From: Symsagittifera roscoffensis | Lineage: Eukaryota > Xenacoelomorpha > Acoela > Convolutidae | Length of the DNA: 64,000 bases | Direction of reading: 5' to 3' | NCBI RefSeq assembly: GCF_963678635.1 | Contig: NW_026971107.1 | Location: 25,833 to 89,832, forward strand | Shown: positions 1 through 13,900 of the stretch, piece after piece | Position numbering within the stretch: position 1 is the first letter of the stretch | Layout of the letters: every line of letters starts with the position of its first letter | Notes under the pieces: model-generated | What the model saw: the letters and a program-made list of their open reading frames with translations, nothing else | Databases searched by the model: none | Told to the model about the DNA's origin: nothing | Position numbers and translations under genes: made by a program

Positions 1-201
1 TTCAATATTTGGGTTATTGAGTTGTGAAATGGAGTATAAAACTGAGATATGTGAATTAGTGTCTGAATTCATGCCTGATGTTACATTATTGGTTGGGAAA
101 TCGGGTGGCGGGAAAGCAAAAAGTGGAATTATTGTAATTGGATTGTTGAGGTTGGTTGGATGGGAATTTGAGCGGTGTAGGGATCCAAGTTGTCGGCTCA
201 T
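1..201 (-). CDS. 3' ORF of element E copy A, partial (homologue of the 599-aa ORF)
   Basis: Only the first 67 codons are inside the window; the rest is cut by the edge. The ATG at 199-201 matches the start of the 599-aa ORF at 47,622-49,421, and the frame stays open to base 1 with the same Ser/Pro/Asn-rich composition. No function is recognised. In copy B its ATG overlaps the stop of the upstream envelope-like ORF by four bases (ATGA). In copy A the envelope-like frame ends earlier because of a small deletion. Confidence 0.7.
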   Translation of the reverse strand, partial: MSRQLGSLHRSNSHPTNLNNPITIIPLFAFPPPDFPTNNVTSGMNSDTNSHISVLYSISQLNNPNIE

Positions 202-520
202 CGTGGGCTAAAAAAATTATTATTTTGAGACTGAAAAGCGGTGGTATGGGGTTGTTCTATAATTTGTTCATATGTATTTTCATCTAGTGAATGATGTGTC
301 ATTATATGTTGAATGGGACTTTGTGATATGGTTGGTCTAAAATTTGGATTATGTGTTATTGCTAAATTTCAAAAATTTTGTGGGACTAGGGATAATGGAT
401 GATTATGTGGTAGGGGTGGTAACTGTGGTGCTGTGGGCGTTATTTCTACATTGTTATGTTCTTCGTCATATGTGTTCTGTCTTGTTGCTATTTTTGTGTT
501 GTATTCTTTTATTTGTGCGT

Positions 521-2811
521 CTAAAAGAATTTTGATAATGAAAAAATTCCAAAAAATCCTGCAAATAGTATGCGTGCTACACTTGCTTGTCTATTTACTT
601 GTGTGTGTATAGCGCATGTATTATAGATTCCTTTTAAAAGTGAAAAAAGAAATCCTATAAAGTTAAACATTGCGTATAAAATAGTTAATTTTTCTAAGAT
701 GTAATAGGGCCATCCTAGAAAATCAAGATTTTCATTTTTGAGTGTAACAAAGCTAAAAATATTTATAGGTGAGATATCTTGTGGTCGGTATTTTTCACCG
801 TTTAGATATATATAGTCTTTAATGTCTTTAAAATATCCGCTATAGTCTTGTGTATAAATATCTGCAAATCCTGCGGTTTCGGCAAGTTTGCGTAAGTTTT
901 GGTCAATTGATTGTCTTTGTATAGTGTCCATTTGTGTTAATATTTCTTGGAATTGTTGTGTTCTAATGTGATGTTGGATATCGGATTTTGAATATATTCC
1001 AATTGACTGTAGGTCAATATTTGGGTTTCGAGCAATAGCTCTAATGCTTTCAGGTGAAAATTTTTTGAGTGATTGCATTAATGTGGGATATGGGGTAAGA
1101 AGGTAATATTTATCTTCATCAGGGTTCAGTTGTACTACATTGCGGCTATTTTCTGATCCACATGGGACTGCGGTATCCCAGAAATAGGTTCGTCTTGAAA
1201 GTGTGTCAACGAAATGTACTTTATTCTTATAAAAGATAGGGATTCTTTTATAGCATCGTTTATCTTCAAAAACATATAGTGGTGATACTTTTTTGGTACA
1301 GGTATAGAACCATAAAATGTTTCCTTCATAGTCTAAAAAATTTGATCTATTTCCTGATAGTAAATATCCTGCGTAGGGTATTTTTAATACTGCTAGTGCA
1401 AGTGATTGTAGGATTTGTGTCCTTTCTAATTCGCATAGTTGGTGAAGTGTTTCTAATTCAGAGAGTGACATTTCTTGAAAAAGTCGGCTAATTGTGTAGT
1501 CTAATTTCATATCTAAGTGAATATCATAGTGGATATTACCGAAATATGTACTATTCATTAGTGATAGTTCTTGTAAACGTGTGCTTCTAGTGTCATGGGG
1601 CTTTAGATGTCCACCAGGTTGACCTTTACTTTTTTGAAAATCAACTGGTATATATGATGTTCCTTCGTTTATAGGGTGACTTGTGGCGTATGGGTCGATT
1701 TTTACTTTTCCAGTGGTCATGTCGAATCCTTTCTCGTATTCAACTAATAATTCGGAGTATTGTGTTTTGTGAAGTGGATTTCTGTATTTACATGCAAGTT
1801 CTGTTTCTTGATATATCTGAAAACGTGTCAATTTTTTTTCTATATTGTGTATGTTTCTAAAATTAGAACTTTGTTTTCGTGATGCATATACTTGTTCATA
1901 TGGGATTGATTGTATAAAATATTTTTCGTGAAATTTTATCATACGAGCGTGTATTTTTGCTACTTGAAATGTTGTACATGTGTCTTCGGGGAACCAAACA
2001 ATTGTTGCTTGTGTTCGTGTTGTAGGGTCACAATAGTCTTGATCGTTTTTACAGGGTAAACTAATTCCTTGATAGATCATTGTGTTGTCAGATAAATCGC
2101 GCCTAAGTTGTATTTTTTCGAGTTGTATTTTCCGATCGAAAAACATGATTTCTTGATATCCTTTATTTTTTGTGTCTGCTTTGCAGTTTGATGGGTTATT
2201 TATACCAATGTGTGGTATCCAGTGTTTATCGTGTATGTCATAAGTTAGTCTTCCGTGTGCGCCGTTGTATGGGTATTTTTCATCTAATTTTATATGTCCT
2301 TGATATCTTTCAAGTTCTGCTTGATGTACAGAATCTGAAAAAACTTGGAAGTATACTAATTTTCTATCTGTGTTTTTATTTCTTGTGATATTTAGTCTGA
2401 GTAACTCGATTTTACAATCTTCGGGATTGAGATGTAAAAGTCGTTCGATATTACTCTGGTAGAATGATTCGTGGTCAAGTCGGTTTTTATTTCCATTTGA
2501 GACTTGTGAACAATGTACTTTCTTTTCAGAAAATGTTGCTGTGAATTTATATATCCTATAACTGTTGTTGCTCGGGCTTTTCAATAAAGTGTCGCTATTA
2601 CATTTGTAGTTTCTATAGCTTGTGGTTCTGTTTCGCATTGTGATACTTGATTTATTGCATACTTGTGTAGTGTTTTTTGTTCATTTTCTTCACAATCGTA
2701 ATGTGTTACTAATAAATCTTGGGGTCCTGTGCGGGGGGAAGGGTTTATGTTCTGATTGGAGATTGCCAGAAAAAAGAGTTGGAGAAAAATTAATATTTTT
2801 AGAATATACAT
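521..2811 (-). pseudogene. Envelope-like glycoprotein gene of element E copy A, broken
   Basis: The start at 2811 encodes a short hydrophobic signal-peptide-like N-terminus. After 76 codons the frame hits TGA (2581-2583), where copy B has TCA. A net 2-base insertion near 2,550-2,556 follows, then a long frame runs to 521 (labelled from an internal ATG at 2638, so its first roughly 30 residues are out of the true frame). A 7-base deletion near 535-540 relative to copy B ends the protein just after the C-terminal hydrophobic segments and removes the cytoplasmic tail. The body is Cys-containing and ends in membrane segments, as expected for a class of viral-type surface glycoprotein. I cannot assign the glycoprotein family from sequence alone. 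Confidence 0.7.
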
Positions 2812-3974
2812 GTGTATGATAATCCTGAGTATGGGTTATAAAATGTGATGTAACCAATTGTCTTTTTGGTATATCTGTCGTTTTTGTATATTACTTCAGT
2901 TGTTATAAATGGTGGTGGTAGTGATTGAGCTGTTATATTTGGCGGGTTTAATGGGTAGGGATGTTGAGTAATGTTGTTTAGTTTAACCGTGATTTCAAAT
3001 TTTAATTGTAGACTATTTTGTTGGAGTATTTGGATGTTATGATCACGAATGTCTTCGTGGATGTCTTGTCCATATTGTAGTCTATTAAGTGCCCAGTTGT
3101 GGAGTCGGTTACTTTCTGGGTGTTGTCCAAATAATGGTGGAGGTGCTGTGAATGTATTCCAGTCTAGTCTTAAAGGAATATTTGTTGATGATTGTTCTCG
3201 ATATCTAGCGTCGAGGTTATTTGGGAAATTTAAGTTAAAAGGCGGTGGTGAAATCTGGCTTATTGATGGTGTTGATGGTAGTGATAATGTTTCTGGTAGT
3301 GATGAGGATGTTGTTGTATCCGTAGAAATATCTATTGGATCATTCATTAAATTTGGTTCACCTTGTGTGAATGAATGTGTTGTCCAATATGGTAGTCGTG
3401 ATGTTTGGTTTGTGGGGTTAAAGGGATTTTCACGAATTTGTTCAGATGTTGGTGTTGAACCTAAGTAATCTGAGGGTAGGCTTGAGGTGCTACGGTGTGA
3501 AAGAAGCGTAGGGGTTTCTGGTAATATACCAATGGGGTTTTCTGGAGTACTTTGTGATGGGGATTGAGGTATATCAAAATGAACTCGGGGAGTTTGAAAA
3601 TTTCTGTTTCGTCGAGGATGTATAATTTGTCTATTTATTTCGACTGTATTTTGGTTTTGACTAGGATTTCGTATTCTACTTAATTCTTGTGGTAGTGTTG
3701 GGTATAAGTTATATGTTGGTTCGCTTAGGGGTGCTTGTCGTTGAACTGGTTCTAGTGGTTCAGATAAGCGAGCGTGTCGTTCTTCAAAGGTATATGGGTT
3801 ATCTTGAAAGGAAACTCGTGTGGATGTTTGGGGGTTTTGGGTAGTTGAAGGTGGTGTTGGGTTATCTTGGGATGATGTCGGTGAAGACTGACTGAGTGAT
3901 TGTTGGTTAGCAAGTTTTGATGGTTTTTTATTTATTCTTTTAGTGGAAAAATTTATGTTTATTATAGTATTCTT
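2799..3974 (-). CDS. Pro/Ser/Thr-rich frame without an upstream start, element E copy A
   Basis: The frame is open for 391 codons from just after a TAG at 3975-3977 to TAA at 2799-2801. The only in-frame ATG is at 3347, more than 200 codons into the frame, and copy B has GTC at that codon. The ATG is therefore unlikely to be the real start. The sequence is rich in Pro, Ser, Thr, Gln and Asn, with no recognisable domain. Its last codons overlap the envelope-like ATG (2811) by 13 bases. A spliced leader exon or a non-AUG start would be needed to express it. Confidence 0.55.
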   Translation of the reverse strand, partial: KNTIININFSTKRINKKPSKLANQQSLSQSSPTSSQDNPTPPSTTQNPQTSTRVSFQDNPYTFEERHARLSEPLEPVQRQAPLSEPTYNLYPTLPQELSRIRNPSQNQNTVEINRQIIHPRRNRNFQTPRVHFDIPQSPSQSTPENPIGILPETPTLLSHRSTSSLPSDYLGSTPTSEQIRENPFNPTNQTSRLPYWTTHSFTQGEPNLMNDPIDISTDTTTSSSLPETLSLPSTPSISQISPPPFNLNFPNNLDARYREQSSTNIPLRLDWNTFTAPPPLFGQHPESNRLHNWALNRLQYGQDIHEDIRDHNIQILQQNSLQLKFEITVKLNNITQHPYPLNPPNITAQSLPPPFITTEVIYKNDRYTKKTIGYITFYNPYSGLSYTCIF

Positions 3975-4128
3975 CTAGAAAAAGAATTAGGAGGATTGTT
4001 GCTAGGGCGAATGTGATGATTGCTTTCTTTATACATTTGCATATTGTCAAGATGAGGGATGATAGAAATGTTATAAAAATTACAAATAGTAAAAAAATAT
4101 CTGTTCTACTAAAAATGGTTCGTATCAC
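3940..4128 (-). CDS. Small two-segment hydrophobic protein, element E copy A (62 aa)
   Basis: The 62-residue frame is nearly identical to the 62-aa ORF at 53,158-53,346 of copy B, with only a few substitutions. Two hydrophobic stretches (about residues 11-30 and 37-52) flank a short Cys/Lys-rich turn, suggesting a small double-pass membrane protein. In copy A the start codon is GTG where copy B has ATG, so this copy is probably not translated from its normal start. The upstream 76-aa frame of copy B is interrupted by TGA here. Function unknown. Confidence 0.5.
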   Translation of the reverse strand: MIRTIFSRTDIFLLFVIFITFLSSLILTICKCIKKAIITFALATILLILFLEEYYNKHKFFH

Positions 4129-4950
4129 TTAGATAAGTTTTGTGAATCGTACCTGTGGATATAGTCAATAGCTTTCGAAAGTTGGAGGTATAGTTCAAAT
4201 ATGGAATAGAAAATTTAAAAAATATTGCAAAAAATGATTAAGATTATTACAAAAGATTCAAAGGTATCAAAAAGAAATATGATTAAAAGTTTAAATATCG
4301 TTCAAAAGTTTATGAGAATGTTAAGAATTATGTTGACTGGTCGAGAGAAGAGCACTTAAGAAATGGCTTCTTGATCGAATATTTTTTGGTGTTTGAGGCA
4401 ATTTTCAAGTGTGGTCGAATTATTTATTGGTTTTTTGACAAGTGGGTTGAGTTTTGTGAAAAATTGTTGGGGGCAAATTTTATGGTGATCGGGAGGTCTT
4501 CTTTTTCTTTATTTTTATTTGTCAAATGATCTGGGGTATTTTTGAGATTTTTATACTTTAGGCTAATCAAAATGGTCGTTTTTTACTTTAGGCTAATTTA
4601 ACATATTTGTTTTGGGGGGGTATTTGAGGTCTGAGTTGGGGAAATATTGTTGATCTTTGGTTTATTAGATAAGGGAGGGTTATGATATTATGGTGATATT
4701 TATTTTAGTTGTCAAGTTGGAATGGTTTGCTTATTTTTGACCTGGAGGTCGCAAAGTTATAGTTATAGATATGCCTGGAGTTGTAATATCATTCGTCTAG
4801 TTGATTTGTGCTAGAGTTAGAGAAGGTGACGGATTGGATGAATCCTATTGGCTAATTATGAACTAGAGTCGCTGCGTGTTTGTCAGCATGTTATTTTGAA
4901 AAATGAAAGTTCAAAATATTTCAGAGGTGCAAAGATTATGAAATATAAAA
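4129..4950. other. Spacer between pol and the small ORFs, element E copy A
   Basis: I see no intact ORF here. About 230 bases next to the 62-aa ORF correspond to the 76-aa hydrophobic ORF of copy B (53,343-53,573) but contain an in-frame stop. The remainder is AT-rich, is collinear with the copy B spacer, and may hold splice signals for the downstream genes. None could be identified with confidence. Confidence 0.6.
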
Positions 4951-7900
4951 TTAAAGCTGTTTTTGAAATTCGACTTTCTTTAATATTTTAGATTGTGGGA
5001 TGAATGTTTTATAGTTTTTACGTGGTTGATTTCTAAGTCGTGATGACTCTCTATGTTCTGATTTGTCGATTTGTTCTTGGGGTATTATTTTTTCTGTCAA
5101 TTTTCTATTTTTTCTTTCTTTTTGAGGTATATTTTGATCTAGCTTTTTTGTATTGTTTTTTGTTGTGGTTGATTTTTTATTTTGATTTTCGAGATGAATG
5201 TCATGTTGTTCTTTTGTTTTATTCTCCGTATGTGGGTTATTTTGAATAACTTTTAAACCTGTGAAAGAATATAATTGAGTTAGTTCGCGTAGTGCGTATT
5301 CTTTTGGGTAATAAGGTAATAGATTGTTTCGATGTTGAACAATTTCTTTTTTGTCTGAGTCGGTGATTTTATATGTGACATCAGTGGGTTTGGCAATTAC
5401 TTGGTATGGTCCTTTACGAAGGGGTTGTAATTTTTTAGAAATTCCTTTGTGAGTGTTAAAATTGGGTATTAAAACAAATGTTCCAATTTTTAAATCGGAG
5501 GCTGGTGTAAAGCGTGAATTTATTTGTTCATTAATGTTTTGCCTTTGTAACAACTTTTTTGTTACTTTTTGGTAAATTTCATTGTGCTTTTTATCTCTAT
5601 TTAAAATCCATTCGGTGTGTGTACCGGAGGCTAATTTAAGAATTTGTGGGTGATGAAAATGATCTTCATCGTGTGTGTGTAAAGGTAGGTTATAACAAAT
5701 TGAGTCTTTATTCGGTTGACAATGACTTTGTGCATTTTTATGAGAGTTTGCTGTAAACATAATTGGTTTGCGTGGCTTTTGATTAAAAACCATTTCATAT
5801 GGTGACGTTCCTAGAGTTGTCGTGATTTGTGATTTATATGCTAAGGGAAATAGTTTTACATCTGCTGACCATTCGGTGTATTTTGTATCATTTGATGATA
5901 CATCTAAGATATTCTTGTAGTGAACGGTTCATACCTTCGACTAAGCCGTTTGTCCAAGGTGCGTGAGATGTACGCGGTTTGTGTTTGATGTTATATAAAT
6001 GACATAGTGTGATGATTTCATTATTTATGAATTCCGTACCGTTGTCTGTAACTAAAATTTCTGGTAGTCCGCAATTGGCTATCCAGTGTTCATAAAGTGT
6101 TGTGTAAGCGTAATAAGCGTTACAATGTGGTACTGGGTTAAGTGCTACATAATGTGTAAATGCGTCAACAATTACCATAATGTAGGAGTTTCCTTCGGAT
6201 GATGGTGAAATTGGTCCTTTTGTATCAAATGAAATACGGTGGTTAAAGTACAAACTTTGTCCTTTAAAGTCTTGTTTTTGTGCTATTTGTTTTTGATTTG
6301 GATAAGGTTTATTTAGCTGACATACTATACAATCATTGCATAGTACTTTTATCCAAATTGGTGCATTTGGAAAATAAAAGTTTTGTATGAATGTGCCATT
6401 CTGCCGGATGACACAGCATAACCTTCCCGCGACAGAAAAAAAGTGACTAAAGGCCTTATGAACAGAAAAGTGTTGCGACGGAGGGTCAGAATGTTCTAGA
6501 ATTTTTATTTTTAAAATTTCGATTGGAAGAAGAACATTTCTGAGAAATAGAAAAAAGACGGCCATTTTGAATAAAAAAGACGAAAATCAGAACCACGATA
6601 TAGATTGTGAAGAACAGTTGTATCAGAGACAGAAAAACACGGAGCCTCTTATCGTGGCAAGAACACACGATAAGGACCTTAGCGACAGATATTTGTGGAG
6701 ACGGAGGCTTCAGTGGGGGGAAGAGAAATACCACGGAACCCTCCCGGGACACGAAATATAGGAGATAAGAGTGTTATCTCAAGAAAATCACGGGAGCGGA
6801 GGCTTGGTCCCCCAGAGACTGTTATATGTGAGGGGACTGGGTAAACTAACTATAACAGCTGCTGTAATGTCCTAGATCTTAATTAACACCGTTATTATTT
6901 AATATTTCAGAGCATGAGTAGATAGAAAAAGGAAAGGGTCAATCCATCTCCAATGGATTTAATATGAAACTGTCACACAAAAACATGTAGAAATAGGTGG
7001 TTCGAGCCGTGTTTTTAATGACAATCACGTAGTCTGAGGATCCGAGACTCAGCTATGTGGTTGTGTTCGCATGCAAACGAAAGCTGATCAAAAGTCGTTT
7101 GACTGATGGCCTAAAAATGGTAACTTTTTACTTTGCCCTAGACAGACCAGAAAATCAACTGGCAAGGTCGAGACGGTGAAAAACGAGTAGAATTAAGGTA
7201 ACTGACGCCTGCCAGTCGTTAATAGGTACTTTTTCTACGCTCCGTCGCTGTGTGATATTTGGGCGAATGTTACAGAAATTTGAATATGTTTTCTCTGATC
7301 CAGAGTGTCCTTTAATGTTTTGTGTATGTGAGATATTAAAAGCTATGAGAATCATACTTAAAGGGAGACAGGGAACTGTAGATTCATTTAATTGGTATTC
7401 TAGAAGGTCTGTGTTTTCATTAATTGTTGTATTATTAAATTTTCGAAAATATCGGAGAAGTGTTTTATTTCCTAATATTGTTGTATCTGCTTTTACGGGT
7501 TTAGTTTTATATTTGTGCCATGATTTTAGTTGTCTAATTATTGGGTCAAGATTTTGATATTGTTTCAAAGTATTAATTGTAATTTTATCTGTTGGGGGGA
7601 GAAAAATGTTTTCTATTTCTAATTTAGATAAAGGAATTGTATCAAGTGGGTCATGGAAGTCAAAAACTTGATTTATTGTGTATTTTGAATCGTTTGTTTG
7701 CGGTCCTGATAAATTTATTTTATCAGTTAGATTTTCTTTTTCAATTAACGGAAAAAGGTCTTTTTTATGCGGGTGTTGTTTTACTCTTTTTTGTTGGGTG
7801 TTATTTTTCATCCATTGTGAATATGGAATTGGTTTAAAAATTGATGTTCCAAGTAGATCAGTTTCGTAGTGGTTATTTTGGCAATCTAAATAAAGTGGGA

Positions 7901-10900
7901 AGTGTTGTAGATTATTTATTTGTGATTGTTCAACGTCAGTTTTTACTGCATATTTGCATTCTAGTCGGGGTGATGTTTCGTTTTCTGCGAGGTAAAATTT
8001 TATATTTTTGCGTATTTCAACTGTAGTTTTACGTGTAAGTAATTCAGGTGGTGTAGTTCGACTTAAAGTGTCTGGTAATGCAAGATTCTTTCCTGCTGTC
8101 CAAACTATATGTAAGTTTGGGAATTTCATTAGAATTAATTGAAATCTATAAACTCGGTGATTTGGATTAGATTTTTGTGTAAAGAGAAAAATGATTGGTT
8201 TGTGATCTGTGAATAGAACTGTTGGATGTTTTTATCCAAGTATCAGAAATTCATATTCTGTTAGTGTATATATGATGGCTGTACATTCTCTCATTAGAGT
8301 TGAGAGTCGTAGCTCTGCTTGAGTGAATAATCGAGAATTTGCTGATATAAGATTCATTTTGTTTGTACCATTGTGTGATTGTAACAATGCTGCGCCGATG
8401 CCAAAATTCGAAGCATCGCACATTGCATAGAATGGTTGATTTGGATCTGGAATTGTATTCGAAATTTGTTCAGTTAGGAGTTTTTTAATTTTTTCAAATC
8501 GTGCTTGATGTTCTGTGTTCCATTCAAAATTATTTTGTTGTCTAAGTATATTATAGAATGGTCTTAGGTATAATTGCATTTTATAGACATATTTGCTTAA
8601 AAAATTTAACATTCCAAGGATTTCTTGGATTTTCTTTTTGTTTGTTGGTGGTTGGAGCTTCTGAATAGCATCAATGCGTGATTTTAATGGAGTGATTGTT
8701 TTTCTTTCTATATTGTGTCCTAAGAATTTAACTCGTGTTAAAAAGAAGTGTCATTTATCGGGGGCGGCCTTCAGATTTTCGTTCTGAAGTATTTTGTGAT
8801 AGTGTTCTAAAACATTAAACAATTCTTCTTTTGTCTGTGATTGCAGAAAAACATCGTCTAAATAGGTGATTGCGTTTTTCTTGAGTATTAGTGGTCTAAA
8901 AATTTTAATTCATAAAAGCTGAAAATGCTGCTGGTCCTATGGATATTCCATAGAATAGGCGGTTGAATTCATATTGCTGATTTCCAATAACAAATTGTGT
9001 TAAGCGTCGCGATTGTTCATCTAGTGGCATTTGATTATATGCACTATTCATATCTGCGGTTGTAGAGTATTTTCCGTTTATTTTTGTTAAAATAACTTGT
9101 ATTGGTTCAATAGGCCAATTGCATTTTGATTCGTCTATTAGTGAATTAAGATATCTAGCGTCTAGAACTATTTTTAATGATTCTCCTTTTGCTAGGATGA
9201 TAACAGGGTTGATAAATGTGTTACCTTTTGGTTGTTTTTCTTTGTTTACCGGTGATATAATTTTGTATTGTTCTAAAATATCGAGTAATCTGTTCACTTT
9301 ATCGTGTAAATGAATTGGTACTTTACTTGCTCTTTGTTTTTTGAAAACTGCGTCAGGTTTTAATGGGAGATGTAGTGATGAACTAATTTTGCCAACATCA
9401 AATTTGGATGTTGCATAGACTGATGAATATTTTATTAGCTGTTTGGCTAACTTATCAAATTCGTCTTGTGTTATTTGTGAATGTTGGAAGTTAAACATTG
9501 TTAAAAATTTCTGTTGATTCTCTGTATAGTTATTTATGTTGAACGTAGGTTTGAAATATGGGGTTTTTGTGAAATAATCTGTTTTTCTTTTTTCATTACT
9601 TATTATATTATTTATGGATAATTCTTCATTAAGAATTGTGGATTGACAAATATCTAATAATTGGAGTATATTATTTACGCGGTATGCTTTTTCGTGTACT
9701 GGTGATATCGTAGCGTTGGTTTCGCAATATCCCAAAAGTCCTAAAGATAATGTTACTTGATAGGGTGTAATATTGTATACATGTAACGAAATAATATCTG
9801 AATTCGAGTTTTTCAAAAATTTTATGGATGAAATTGTGATTTTGAAAAATTTATGGATAGGTTTGAATTCAAAGTCTGACATATAGAGTTGTTGTTTATT
9901 TTGTTTTTTATCATATTGGTGAACTTGTTTTATTGAAAAATTATATATGTTTCCTGATAGTGGTTTCAGGTGTTTTCTTTGTTGGTTATATATTGGATAA
10001 AATTTTGAAAAGAATGGTGGTTGTTTATTTAATCTTTGAAAAAATGTTAGGGATGTGTATTTTGTTTTTGTGTATTTATCTTTGATTAGTATTTTACTAT
10101 TCAAAATGTTGATTGTTGGTATATATTTAGAGATAAATGGTATTCCAATGATATTGTGTTTAATATCAGTGATATGAAATATTTGTTTAACTGGTTTATT
10201 TAAAATTTTATTTTGCTCTATTGTTCTTGTGGGGAGAAGAAATAATTGAATTTTTCCATAGTTTACCAATGTTGATCCTTGTGCTGTTGCTAGTTTACTG
10301 GAGGTTTCAAGAGGTGTTAGTTTTGGGTGTAATGTTTTTATCTCATTCCATGTGGGAATGTTTATTATGTTTGATTCTGCTCCTGAATCAATTAAAAAAT
10401 CAGTTTCAAGATCTGGTGGTTGAAATTCTTTGTTTCTTGGACTTTCTAAAAGAAATGGTATTGTCCAAATTTTTTCTTTGGGTTGTTTTTTTTGTATATT
10501 TTGATAGATGTGATTTGTATTCAAGCATTTTGTTTTGTCATTTTCATTGGATTGATTTGTAGTGTTGATTTCGTTAGTTTCTTGTGCCGTTTGTGTGGAA
10601 TGGATGGGTTCAATATAATAATTGTGAAGGAGTTCTAATTGATTTTCATATATATGTGATGAAAAAGGTTGTTCATATATAATAGGTTCGTAGTCATTTT
10701 CGACTCCTATCATATTGATGGAGATAGTGTTTTCTGTATCACTTTCTGAATCTGATGATTCACAGTTTATTTGATTTAGTTGTAGTTCGTTATTTCCTGT
10801 GTCATCAATACCTGGGGGGTCTGATGTTGTTTCTGGATTTGATTGTACTTGATTAATATGTCTTTGATGTTTAGGTGTACTACTTCTGTGGCGTTTGTTA

Positions 10901-13900
10901 GAATTATTATAATGGTTATTATTTCTGTGTGGTGATTGGGAATAATTTCTATAACGATTATTATAACTTGAATGTCGATTTTGTGAATTATTTTGAGATC
11001 TGTTTTGATAATTATCTTTTGATCTGTTATATGAGTTATTCCTTGATCGATTGTTCGGGTAATTCTGGTTTCGGTTGTTTGAATAACTTCTATTTCGATT
11101 ATTGGAGTAGTTTCTATTTCTATTATATGAAGAGTTTCATGATTGATTCTTTGGATAGTAATTATTCCTTGATTGGGAATTAGATCTAGAAACAAATTGT
11201 GTTGTATTTGAATTTGATCTGGAGTAGTTATTTCGACTATTTGGTCTTTTGTAATGATTTTGTGACGAATTTTGTGTATTTCTTCGTTCTGGTGATCTTC
11301 CTCTATAACTTGAGTTATATGGTGATTGGGTTCTCGTGTAATTGGTATTGTTCGGAAGTGGTTTTCCTGAATTGTTGTTGCTGTATACATTTTTGTTTGG
11401 TAGATTTTGGTCTTTCTTCATGTATTGATAGAATGATTTATTTGGTTCTTTATATTTTTGAGGTTTGTTTTGATTGTCCTGTTGTTTTTGTCTACATTCA
11501 GAAATACTATGTCCGTATCGTCGGCAATAATTACACCATTTTTTGAAAGATGGTTTGCCTTTAAAGTTTGGGTGTTTTTCATAAATATTGAGTATTTCAG
11601 TGATTTTTTCAACGAGGTCTGTATCTGATTCCTGTATATTGTTGATATTTGTGGTATTTGTTTCAATTCGGTTAATATATTGTAATTTCAGATTTTCTGT
11701 TTCTTCAAGTTTCATTGTGATTTCCGCTTGCTCTAGTTTGTCTACTAGTTTTCTAAAATCTAAATCGGGCTCTCGAATTGAGGAGGGATGGGATGCTCTC
11801 TTTTTTATTGCCATTTTCCTTAATTGAGGTGTTAAGGTCATCATTAGGATTTCTGTCATTTTTGTGTTTTTATAGTCGTGTGTATTTAATGAATATGCTT
11901 TTCGAACTAGTGTTTCGATACGTACTGCTAATTGTTTGATGGTTTCATTTGGTAATCTGCGAATTTCATTACATAAAATTCTTTGTTGTTGTTTGTTTCT
12001 TTCGGAGTCAAACATTTTTGATAATTCTTGTGTAAATCTTTTCCAATTTGATTTTATTTCTATAGGCAATACTGAAAACCATTTTTGGGCTGCGCCGTCT
12101 ATGGTTGTCTGTATCAACGCTGTGCGTCGATGTATCCAATTTTGATGTAGTGGCGTATTAATTGGTTCAGGTCCTATATTTAAAATTAAATTTGCTGTTA
12201 CTGCATTTAAATAATCTTCTACAGAATATTCAGGGTCTGTTCCTGTGAATACCATTAATGGTTTGTTTGATGTTATTGATGATCCACCCATAAGGTATGG
12301 ATTCATTGTCATTTGTAATGATTCTGCGGCATTTGGCATTTGTGAGAAATTTGAGAGTTGATTCTTTGTTATTTTGTGTTGTTGAAGGTAATATGAAAGT
12401 GGTATTTCATTTTGCATTTGTGTTGGTTGATACGAGTGTGTAATCATTGGGTTTTGTGGCTGAATTGGTTGAAAAGATTGTGTATTAATTGGGTTTTGCA
12501 TTTGTATTGGTTGTTGATTTTGTGTATCTGTTGGGTGTGGAGAAAAAATTCTATGATATGTATACGGTTTCTGCACTCCTTGTCCACGATATTCTTGAGT
12601 GTATGGTGCAAATATATCTGGTTGTAAATAATCATCATCAGAGGATAGATAATCCGTTTGATGAGATGCTTGTTTTTTATTTTTATTCTGTTGAAACAAT
12701 GGGTAATTTTCACTACGATCCTGTGGAGGATGTGAATTAGTTTGAAAATTTACTGAGTTGGTTGTTGCCATTGGGTTATCCCAATATCGAGATCTTATCT
12801 GATTATTATTATTTTTTCGTGGGGGATAGTTTGTTTTTGATGAATGTGCGTAATTATAATTGTGTTCCGCAAAAGTGTTTCTTGTGAACGTTCTGCGTGT
12901 TTTTGACGGTATTGTCATGGGTCTATATGTTTGATAATCCATTTGTGAATATTTTGGAGCAACCGAAGGTTTAACGGTTGATTGTAAGGTTACTTGTGCT
13001 AGTGAAGTATTTGTATTTCTTGGTGTTGTTAAATTTGGACGTATTGGTGAAATACTTTGTTGTGTAGTTGTTGTTTGGACAATTTCTTCATTTATGAAGT
13101 GTGATGGTCTTTGAATATCTTGTTGAGTGAGGTTCCTAGTTCCATTAAGGTTTTCATTGTGTATGACGGTCGAATTTAAACTGTTATTTCGCGTATCGGG
13201 TAAAAATGTATTGTAGTTTAATGGTGTTGCATCAATGGATAATGGTATTACCCTTACATAATCTCTTACATAAGATATTGTACTTATTGCCTGACTTGAG
13301 ATTGATTGTGGGATATTTATGAATGCATAATGACACCATTCGGGGTCCCAAACGTAGTCTGATTGTTCTGTGATGGCGGTGTCATCGTTTGAATTTTGGG
13401 GTCTGAAATTTTTTCTTGCTTGTGAAATTAAATCTATATTATGTGTGAAATAATCTATTATAAACCAAGCCAAAATTTTTTGTAAGTCATGTTTTGTATG
13501 TTGTGAAACATCATCTTTAGTGAAATTTTCTTTAATTATATGTAGAAAAGTTGAAAATAGTGTGATTTCATGTCGTACCTTTATATGTTTGGATGTCTCA
13601 TTCGGTGAGATATGCGGGATTGGGTTTTCATTAGTAAATATGGAGTTTGCTCTTTGTGAGTTATGATATTGTATGCTTTTTATATATTCTGAGAATACTT
13701 TTGAAAATTCTAAATCAAGATCGTCTGTTTGAATTACATATTTGCGGTGATTCGGGTTTGGTGAGCTGAATTCTATGGTGTAGATTCCGTATTGTTGTGT
13801 TAAGTTACATATATCTTTCAGATAGTGATCAATAATCTGTCTTTTTATTTTTACATCTGGGAACTCTGTTTTACATGGGCTAATTCCGGGTTCAAACAAA

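Noticed and set aside
2799..3347. A 182-aa ORF starting at an ATG at 3347
   Set aside because: The same frame is open for another 209 codons upstream and copy B has GTC at this codon, so the ATG is not a credible start. The whole frame is annotated instead.
6486..6761. Two short ORFs on opposite strands inside the pol of copy A
   Set aside because: They fall inside the solo LTR and have no support from composition or conservation.
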